Below, one piece after another: positions 1 through 5,134 of a DNA stretch of 6,104 bases. This DNA is from Methanocorpusculum sp. (GTDB lineage Archaea; Halobacteriota; Methanomicrobia; Methanomicrobiales; Methanocorpusculaceae). The notes below the pieces were generated by a model. The model was given only the letters and a program-made list of their open reading frames with translations. It was not told where the DNA came from and did not search any database. Numbering within the stretch: the first letter of the stretch is position 1; every line of letters starts with the position of its first letter. The translations under genes were made by a program, and so were the position numbers. The stretch lies in assembly GCA_029987315.1 (NCBI GenBank), contig DALTVZ010000007.1, forward strand, positions 1 through 6,104, in the 5' to 3' direction.

Positions 1-502
1 ATTAACCCCAGAACAGGTAAAAGATAGATTTGGACCGATGTTCTGTCACCGGCTCCTTGTGATGACCGATGAGAAGAACGGCATTGCAGAGATACACGAA
101 CAATGTCATGCAAGGGGCCCGATCGAGTGGGATCACATGAATAGGAGAAGAGCAATAGGAGCACTCATCTCCGCAAAAACCGAAGGGACCACCATGACGA
201 TGCTCGCAAACATCGGATCCTATCCCATTCGCTTTGGACCATCGGATACGGAGCTTGGAGGCCAGGCACTTGAGGCCGTTCTTGTACGGGGAAATGAAGT
301 ATTTACTTCATGGGCAGGAGTTGGAGTGGCTGCCTGCTTATCTCAAGCTCCAGGAGTTATCAGAACAGAGTATGCGAGCGAGGAAGATCTGAAAGTAGGC
401 GATGCACGGATATGCAGAAGTACAGTGGTCCTACCAAAGCATGAAAAAATCACCTTTGGTATCGATGATACCGACACGAAAGAGGGAGGGGGCAAGAGAT
501 GA
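1..502 (+). CDS. Methanogenesis marker protein 11-like, both ends incomplete (probably a broken gene)
   Basis: The frame is open from base 2 to the stop at 500-502, so the true start may lie left of the window; the ATG at 38 is internal or an alternative. The product resembles the N-terminal half of methanogenesis marker protein 11, a family confined to methanogens, of unknown biochemical role, whose second half resembles the tRNA-Ile2 agmatinylcytidine synthetase TiaS. Seen: [14 protein letters not shown], then WAGVGVAA, then the nucleotide-site-like [11 protein letters not shown] at the very end. Family members, as I recall them, continue with an ATW-type segment and well over 100 further residues. 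Here the protein ends GGGKR-stop, right after the motif. The downstream gene starts inside this stop and is much more AT-rich. I infer a 3' truncation by replacement with foreign DNA, leaving a product that is probably not functional. Family assignment is from memory; the motif is direct observation. Confidence 0.7.
   Translation, partial: LTPEQVKDRFGPMFCHRLLVMTDEKNGIAEIHEQCHARGPIEWDHMNRRRAIGALISAKTEGTTMTMLANIGSYPIRFGPSDTELGGQALEAVLVRGNEVFTSWAGVGVAACLSQAPGVIRTEYASEEDLKVGDARICRSTVVLPKHEKITFGIDDTDTKEGGGKR
485..491 (+). promoter_or_regulatory. Shine-Dalgarno site of the DUF488 gene
   Basis: GGAGGGG lies 7 bases before the ATG at 499. It is built from the codons for the glycine-rich end of the truncated marker-11 gene, so the incoming gene seems to be translated from a ribosome site supplied by the old gene, coupled through the ATGA stop/start overlap. 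Confidence 0.6.
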
Positions 503-864
503 TAAAATTGAAACGAGTATATGATGACTATGAGGAAGATGATGGTTACAGGATGCTAGTTGATAGACTTTGGCCCAGGGGCATTAGCAAGGCTAATGGC
601 AAGATAGATAAGTGGATCAAAGAGGTAGCACCCAGCGGTTTATTGCGCAAGTGGTATTCCCATGACGAATCTAAATGGCATGAATTTAAACGGCAATATT
701 TTGAAGAATTACGAAATTCAGAAGCGTTGATCCTTGATATTATTGAAAAACAGAAAAATTCCACAGTCACGTTTTTATATGCGGCAAAAAATGAAAAGTA
801 CAATAATGCCGTTGCTTTAAAAGAATACATCCAGATAATTCTTAAGGGTACAAAGAATGTATAA
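499..864 (+). CDS. DUF488 (YeaO-like) family protein
   Basis: A 121-residue protein, the usual length for this small cytosolic family of uncharacterised function. Recognisable signatures are [23 protein letters not shown] near residues 6-28, then [16 protein letters not shown] at about 41-56 followed by W and F at conserved spacings, and a C-terminal segment [20 protein letters not shown]. These match the family pattern RVYD...[14 protein letters not shown]...APS..LRKWF.HD...LLY.AKD..HN.A..LK. The ATG at 499 overlaps the preceding stop (ATGA) and has a strong GGAGGGG site. The 3' two thirds are AT-rich (about 30% GC in each of the three 60-base lines from 661 to 840, against roughly 45-58% in sampled operon lines), and A/T-ending codons dominate. 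This suggests recent acquisition. The gene appears intact. Its function cannot be told from context, since its neighbours are fragments. Confidence 0.88.
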   Translation: MIKLKRVYDDYEEDDGYRMLVDRLWPRGISKANGKIDKWIKEVAPSGLLRKWYSHDESKWHEFKRQYFEELRNSEALILDIIEKQKNSTVTFLYAAKNEKYNNAVALKEYIQIILKGTKNV

Positions 865-869
865 AGTAA

Positions 870-1043
870 AAAAATTTAAAATTTGAGCTATATGAAAAGC
901 TTTTAAACGAGACAAAAGATGATGAAAGCATAAAGTTGTTTAAGTTTTTAATCGATGAAGAGAAAAATCATTTTTTCAATATTTTATCAGCTTATCATCC
1001 TTATTTTAGAAGCTACAGATTGGGTGAAAAATATGGAATTTGA
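870..1043 (+). pseudogene. Remnant of a ferritin-like / rubrerythrin-type protein (C-terminal helix)
   Basis: Reading frame 3 between the stop at 867-869 and the TGA at 1041-1043 encodes about 57 residues with no usable start codon or ribosome site. It includes LYEKLLNETKDDESIKLF and KFLIDEEKNHFFNIL. The second piece is the E-x-x-H pattern (EEKNH) that closes the di-iron site in rubrerythrin-like and other ferritin-like four-helix proteins, where LYxxLxxETxDxExxxLFxFLxxEExxH is typical. The N-terminal helices with the first metal ligands are absent, so I call it a decayed 3' fragment. Composition is very AT-rich, like the DUF488 gene just upstream, so both probably arrived together. The homology is judged by eye from the motif; the missing start is direct observation. 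Confidence 0.6.
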
Positions 1044-1049
1044 TACTAG

Positions 1050-1058
1050 AAAAAAAAA
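1050..1058 (-). terminator. Candidate archaeal oligo-T terminator for the aks operon
   Basis: A run of nine A on the plus strand gives T9 in the minus-strand transcript sense, about 180 bases past the aksF stop. Archaeal RNA polymerase commonly terminates at such oligo-T tracts without needing a hairpin. It lies in the AT-rich island, so it may be an incidental run rather than the native terminator. Confidence 0.35.
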
Positions 1059-1079
1059 TATTAATACGATAAAACTTGA

Positions 1080-1238
1080 GTAAGCAAGAATTCGTCTGCC
1101 GGTTTTGACCTATACAAAGATAATGAAAACCGGAATATTGACAGTGCAAACGGGAAAGGAAGAATCGGGGCGCTTCTCTGGGCTGACGGAGGAGTAGAAA
1201 TCGCCGGCCTATACGGTGAAACACCGTATATAAAAAGT
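1080..1238 (+). pseudogene. Possible leftover C-terminus of the marker-11 gene
   Basis: After the TGA at 1077-1079, frame 3 is open and encodes ANGKGRIGALLWADGGVEI followed by AGLYGETP, starting about 1146. TiaS and marker-11 proteins carry a GxGxIGALAA motif in their C-terminal region, and in marker 11 I recall a W-A-D...E-A-like tail. The resemblance, the rise in GC at about 1130, and the truncated marker-11 front half at 1-490 would fit the two edges of one interrupted gene. Against this, more than 100 middle residues are missing, and there is no stop near the expected end: the frame runs on antisense to aksF until 1380-1382. There is no start codon with a ribosome site. Weak, motif-level evidence only. 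Confidence 0.3.
1210..1230. terminator. Perfect 9-bp hairpin just past the aksF stop
   Basis: TATACGGTG-AAA-CACCGTATA is a perfect inverted repeat with a 3-base loop, 7 bases beyond the aksF stop codon (1238-1240). On the minus strand T5 lies between the stop and the stem. On the plus strand the stem is followed by T-rich sequence (T5 at 1243-1247 and T6 at 1256-1261), so it could serve convergent transcripts in either direction. Termination is inferred from position; an mRNA 3'-end stabilising stem is equally possible. Confidence 0.4.
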
Positions 1239-2248
1239 TATATTTTTCTCTCCTCTTTTTTACACATTGTGGCAAATACCCTGCTTCCAAACGATGATGT
1301 TGATTCATGCCCTCCCAAATCAGGTGTGGATACACCGGAGCTGATTAGATCGCAAATGGACTCTTCAACCAGATCAGCCTGACGCTTCATGCCAAAGTGC
1401 TCAAGCATCATTGCTGCACTCCTGATCGCGGCAACTGGATTTGCAATACCCTTGCCGGCAATATCCGGAGCACTTCCATGGACCGGTTCAAAAAATGCAT
1501 GTTTTTCGCCGATGTTCGAGCTTGGGAGCATGCCCAGCCCGCCGGTGAGATATCCGCAAACATCACTTAAAATATCACCAAACATGTTGGTCGTGACAAT
1601 TACATCATAGCTTTTTGGGTGTTGTAAAACATCCAGACACAACGCATCGATAAACACAGACCTCGTTTGTATTCCATATGATCCAGCGACCTCCATGCAA
1701 GTATCTCTGAAGAGGAGGTCGGACTTAAGTATATTTCCTTTGTATCCGATAACAAGCGGGTTTTCAGGATTTCGTTCCAAAACAAGAGAGCATGCTTTTT
1801 CCGCGATCCGTTTAGAACCAGCTTTCGTCACCACCCGAAGGGTCGTTGACCTCTCAGTCCCGATCTCTTCAATACCCGAATAAAGTCCCTCAGTATTCTC
1901 TCGAACGATCATTAGATCAACAGAGGGGACGTCGTCGTGTGACTGGAGTGAGCGGATCGGACGAAGATTCGCATACAGATCGAGCTCATGCCGGATCTGC
2001 AAAAGAACACTCCGATAATTCGGGTCAGGAGGGGTCGTCACAGCGCCGAAAAGAATTGCGTCGGCGCTTTTTAACTTGCGAATATCTTCTGAAGAACATG
2101 CAGACCCAGTTCTTTTCCATTTGGCAAGTCCCACTTCAACATCAAAAAAATCTGCATCAGGCAGAAAATGCTCAAGGATCTTTCGTGCCTCAGGTATCAC
2201 CTCATGCCCAATACCGTCACCCTCTGATACGGCGATTCGAAGGTTCAT
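1238..2248 (-). CDS. aksF: Homoisocitrate dehydrogenase (AksF)
   Basis: A 336-residue member of the isocitrate/isopropylmalate dehydrogenase family. In the aks pathway it oxidatively decarboxylates homoisocitrate and its longer homologues with NAD(P), giving 2-oxoadipate, 2-oxopimelate and 2-oxosuberate. Visible features: the N-terminal GDGIG (10-14); the substrate helix and loop NYRSVLLQIRHELDLYANLRP (77-97) with basic residues R79, R86 and R96; R116 in VREN; catalytic K170 in GYKGN; metal ligands D201, D225 and D229 (FIDAL, GDILSD); and the cofactor loop EPVHGSAPDIAGKGIANP (254-271). By sequence alone LeuB is a serious alternative, since the families are close; the adjacent AksA and YLRT-type AksE decide the call. 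The ATG overlaps the aksE stop as ATGA, with GGGTGA three bases upstream. It is the last gene of the operon and full length. Confidence 0.87.
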   Translation of the reverse strand: MNLRIAVSEGDGIGHEVIPEARKILEHFLPDADFFDVEVGLAKWKRTGSACSSEDIRKLKSADAILFGAVTTPPDPNYRSVLLQIRHELDLYANLRPIRSLQSHDDVPSVDLMIVRENTEGLYSGIEEIGTERSTTLRVVTKAGSKRIAEKACSLVLERNPENPLVIGYKGNILKSDLLFRDTCMEVAGSYGIQTRSVFIDALCLDVLQHPKSYDVIVTTNMFGDILSDVCGYLTGGLGMLPSSNIGEKHAFFEPVHGSAPDIAGKGIANPVAAIRSAAMMLEHFGMKRQADLVEESICDLISSGVSTPDLGGHESTSSFGSRVFATMCKKEERKI

Positions 2249-2721
2249 GGTTCACCCTTTTTAGAAAGATATGCATTCAGCCCTCCAGCAGAGAGGATCT
2301 TCTTCATGCGATCCGAGAGAGGTTTTGCCTGATAGACCGCATCTGATGTTTTTACATACGAATTTTCGGTGTCAAAAGAGACGAGATCCCCATTCTCACA
2401 CGAGACATCCACCTCAAAGACATAGAGTCCGAGATTAACACAGTTTCTAAAAAATATCCTCGCAAACGAAGGAGCCACAACGGCAAAGACACCAGCCTCT
2501 TTCAAAGCTGCCGCAGCCTGTTCGCGTGATGACCCACAGCCGATATTTTTACCGGCAACCACCACAGAGCCTTTCAATCGTGCAGCAATGGTCGTATCAT
2601 AATCCTCAAAGGCATGCTCTGCCCAAATCGATTTATCGGTCGTCCTGAGATAACGCCCTGCGATGATCATGTCGGTGTCCACATCCTCACCTATCACAAC
2701 AGCGTGTCCTGATACAAGCAT
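2245..2721 (-). CDS. aksE: Homoaconitase small subunit (AksE)
   Basis: A 158-residue swivel-domain protein of the aconitase/isopropylmalate isomerase small-subunit family, the normal size for the stand-alone archaeal subunit. With AksD it interconverts homocitrate, cis-homoaconitate and homoisocitrate, plus the longer-chain homologues. The N-terminus has EDVDTDMIIAGRYLRT with the loop Y24-L25-R26-T27. In methanogens YLRT at this site marks homoaconitase, while isopropylmalate isomerase small subunits carry YLV-type loops, so this is the best single residue-level argument that the operon is aks rather than leu. The family motif GCGSSREQA follows at 61-69. The start A is the last base of the aksD TGA (TGATG), and the strong ribosome site GGAGGGTGA lies four bases upstream, suggesting translational coupling and balanced subunit supply. 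Confidence 0.9.
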   Translation of the reverse strand: MLVSGHAVVIGEDVDTDMIIAGRYLRTTDKSIWAEHAFEDYDTTIAARLKGSVVVAGKNIGCGSSREQAAAALKEAGVFAVVAPSFARIFFRNCVNLGLYVFEVDVSCENGDLVSFDTENSYVKTSDAVYQAKPLSDRMKKILSAGGLNAYLSKKGEP

Positions 2722-3971
2722 CAGCTCACCCTCCCGTCCAACTCATTGGGCGATCGTATCTCACCATACAAGGCACTGATAGCAGCCGTCGAAGGAGAGC
2801 AGAGATAATACTCGGCCCCGACACCCATCCGATTCTTGAAATTCCGGTTCGCGGTTGAAAGACCCACCTCACCTTCGCCAAGGACACCCATATGCGCCCC
2901 TAAACAAGGACCGCAACCCGGTGGACAGACAACACAACCCGCCTCAATAATATCAGACAAAATCCCTGTCGATGCTGCTTTTGCGTAAACATCCTTTGAG
3001 GCAGGAGTAACAATTGTTCGTATAGCGACTTTTTTACCTCTGACGACATCGGCGAACCGTTTAAGATCTTCAAAACGGCCATTCGTACAGGTACCAACAA
3101 ACACCTGATCTATCGGGGTACCCGAATATTTAGTGACTGATACGGCATTATCAACACGATGAGGAACGGCAAGAACAGGTTCGATATTATCGAGATCAAG
3201 ATAGACCTCAGATTCATACGAACAATCCTCTGGCTTTTGCATGCAGATGGCCTTTTCATCGACACCATATCGTAAAAGATGTTTCCGGGTCAATGCATCA
3301 GCATAGAAGAGGCCAACTTTAGCTCCGATCTCAACAGCCATGTTTGAAAGCGTGAGTCTCCCTTCGACCTCCATCCTGGAAGCTCCGTCGCCGATGAATT
3401 CCAAAGCTTTGTACGTGCCGCCGTCCATCCCAAGCGCCTTTACATATGACAGTGCAACATCCTTCGGCTCAGCATGGCCGGACAGCTTGCCGGAAAGCAC
3501 AACGCCGATAGACTCAGGAACTCGAAACCATGTCCCGCCGGTTGCCCAGATCCCCGCCATGTCGGTTGCCCCAACACCGGTGGAAAATGCACCTAATGCC
3601 CCCATTGTGCAAGAATGTGAATCCGCCCCAACAACGATCTCATTTGGCAGACATATCCCTTCACTCATGATCTGATGACAGATCCCACAGCCAACATCGT
3701 AGAAATGCATCCCGATTTTCCTGGAAAATTTTCGGAGATCGCCCTGAAGATCGGCGGTTAACGAGTTGTTCGCAGGCGAGATGTGATCATACATTATGGA
3801 CAGTTTTTCTGGATGGATAACTGTCTTATCAGGGATCTGGAAATCTTCGAAAGCTACCAATGCCTGGGCGCCGGTCCCATCATGAGCAAAAGCACGGTCG
3901 ACCAAACGGTCAACATACTCTCCCTCGGCCGCCCCGAGGATCCGTTCAGAAAGTGTTCCTTTCATATTCAT
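2721..3971 (-). CDS. aksD: Homoaconitase large subunit (AksD), [4Fe-4S]
   Basis: A 416-residue aconitase-superfamily catalytic subunit, close to the usual length of about 420 for the methanogen enzyme. Motifs in order: HDGTG (30-34), the substrate/cluster region GADSHSCTMG (115-124), the cluster ligand Cys295 in VGTCTNG, Cys353 and Cys356 in PPGCGPCLG, and the active-site stretch STANRNFKNRMG (372-383). All three cluster cysteines are present, so activity is expected once the oxygen-sensitive cluster is built. Sequence alone separates AksD poorly from LeuC; the YLRT loop of the partner AksE and the upstream homocitrate synthase favour AksD. The ATG at 3971 overlaps the aksA stop as ATGA, with a modest AGGA-like site upstream; an ATG two codons later is possible but has nothing better ahead of it. 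Confidence 0.9.
   Translation of the reverse strand: MNMKGTLSERILGAAEGEYVDRLVDRAFAHDGTGAQALVAFEDFQIPDKTVIHPEKLSIMYDHISPANNSLTADLQGDLRKFSRKIGMHFYDVGCGICHQIMSEGICLPNEIVVGADSHSCTMGALGAFSTGVGATDMAGIWATGGTWFRVPESIGVVLSGKLSGHAEPKDVALSYVKALGMDGGTYKALEFIGDGASRMEVEGRLTLSNMAVEIGAKVGLFYADALTRKHLLRYGVDEKAICMQKPEDCSYESEVYLDLDNIEPVLAVPHRVDNAVSVTKYSGTPIDQVFVGTCTNGRFEDLKRFADVVRGKKVAIRTIVTPASKDVYAKAASTGILSDIIEAGCVVCPPGCGPCLGAHMGVLGEGEVGLSTANRNFKNRMGVGAEYYLCSPSTAAISALYGEIRSPNELDGRVS
2726..2734 (-). promoter_or_regulatory. Strong Shine-Dalgarno site of aksE
   Basis: On the minus strand GGAGGGTGA precedes the aksE ATG by four bases, inside the end of aksD. It matches GGAGGTGA, the complement of the 16S 3' end, almost completely and confirms the ATG at 2721. 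Confidence 0.65.
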
Positions 3972-5134
3972 CCCGTCCTAGCTTTATCCAAACCGGATAT
4001 TTTTTTCATTTCGGTCGCCTGGCGAGACTCAGATATTATCGAGAGAAGAACATCCTGCGTGATGCTCTGCTTTGTCTCGCTGATCGACTTGATCCTGTTT
4101 AATATCCAGTCGACCTCTTCTGGCAGGGGGTTATACCCAAGGCTCGACAGAATATACTCGAGTCCTTTTCTTCCGGTGTGTTTGCCAAGAATGTACTTCT
4201 GTTCAGCTCCCACCATTTCAGCAGGATAATATTCATACGTTTTTCTGTCCTGGATCATTGCAGCGATATGGATCCCACTTTCATGACAGAAGGCATGCTC
4301 ACCCACTACTGGTTTGGTCTTTGCAACTTTGATCCCCGAATAGGTCTCAACCGCCTTGGAAAGAGTCTGAAGAGTTGACAGGTCGTACCGGTCAACACCT
4401 CCCTGCATTCTGAGGGCAACAAGAACCTCTTCAAGGGAGGCGTTCCCGCATCGTTCTCCTATACCATTAACGGTCGTATGAAGCTGGAATGCTCCGGCCT
4501 GGGCTGCAGAAAACGTGTTGGCACTGGCAAAGCCCATGTCATTATGACAGTGAACACACAGAGGATTTTTCAGCTCTTTTTTGAGTTCAAGAACCGTTTC
4601 ATACATCGAAACAGGCGTCATACATCCGACCGTATCGGCAAAGCTACTGTATGAAGCTCCGCGTTCAGCTCCCTCACGGTACATCTGTTTCAAAAATTCT
4701 ATATCCGTTCTTGAAGCATCTTCAGAGGAGAACCTGACCTGTAATCCATGATCGACAGCATGATCGAGCATAGTTAAAGCAATATCGAGCATTTCTTCTC
4801 GAGTCTTTTTATATTTTATTTTGAGGTGGAGATCCGAGGTCGCAAAAAACAGACTGACAAGATCGACACCGCAATCTATTGCCGCATCGACGTCTGAACG
4901 AACACAGCGGGAAAGACAGCATATTTTAGCCGGCAGACCCATCTCAACGATGGATCGGACGCTGCGTTTTTCATACTCGGATACGCTTGGAAATCCAGCT
5001 TCGATGACCTCGATGCCGATATCTGAAAGGCGCTGGGCAATATCCTGTTTTTCTTCACAGGTGAACGAAACACCAGGTGTCTGTTCACCATCTCTAAGCG
5101 TTACATCGCATATTTCAACATGGAATGGTTTCAT
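3968..5134 (-). CDS. aksA: Homocitrate synthase (AksA), also acting on longer 2-oxoacids
   Basis: A 388-residue acyltransferase of the HMGL-like/isopropylmalate synthase family. It condenses acetyl-CoA with 2-oxoglutarate and, in methanogens, 2-oxoadipate and 2-oxopimelate, the first step of each elongation round. Features from the ATG at 5134: CDVTLRDGEQTPGVSF (9-24) with catalytic R14 and metal ligand D15; IEAGFP (44-49); SSEDASRT (136-143); metal histidines H195 and H197 in HCHND; NGIGERCGN (223-231); and HESGIH (284-289) plus GKHTG. It lacks the C-terminal allosteric domain of leucine-pathway LeuA, as AksA and NifV-type homocitrate synthases do. Citramalate synthase or a short LeuA are less likely given the aksDEF genes that follow. 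An in-frame TTG at 5164 would add ten residues, but GGAG stands six bases before the ATG, so I prefer 5134. It overlaps the upstream gene by 20 bases. Confidence 0.88.
   Translation of the reverse strand: MKPFHVEICDVTLRDGEQTPGVSFTCEEKQDIAQRLSDIGIEVIEAGFPSVSEYEKRSVRSIVEMGLPAKICCLSRCVRSDVDAAIDCGVDLVSLFFATSDLHLKIKYKKTREEMLDIALTMLDHAVDHGLQVRFSSEDASRTDIEFLKQMYREGAERGASYSSFADTVGCMTPVSMYETVLELKKELKNPLCVHCHNDMGFASANTFSAAQAGAFQLHTTVNGIGERCGNASLEEVLVALRMQGGVDRYDLSTLQTLSKAVETYSGIKVAKTKPVVGEHAFCHESGIHIAAMIQDRKTYEYYPAEMVGAEQKYILGKHTGRKGLEYILSSLGYNPLPEEVDWILNRIKSISETKQSITQDVLLSIISESRQATEMKKISGLDKARTG

Noticed and set aside
865..1237. CRISPR array, tRNA or insertion sequence in the intergenic region
   Set aside because: No repeated units, cloverleaf pattern, terminal inverted repeats or transposase fragments could be found by eye.
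1006..1335. Minus-strand frame of 109 codons across the end of aksF and the intergenic region
   Set aside because: It overlaps the aksF C-terminus out of frame, has a tract of biased residues and no family signature.
1846..2346. Open frame of 166 codons on the plus strand
   Set aside because: It lies antisense to aksF and aksE, whose motifs are intact; the residue make-up is low-quality and no family is recognisable.
1238..3971. Reading aksDEF as leucine-pathway leuCDB
   Set aside because: The families are close, but the small subunit carries the YLRT loop and the unit begins with a homocitrate-type synthase lacking the LeuA regulatory domain, so coenzyme B synthesis fits better.
3968..5134. 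NifV-type homocitrate synthase for nitrogenase cofactor
   Set aside because: No nitrogenase genes are near, while the three following genes complete the aks cycle.
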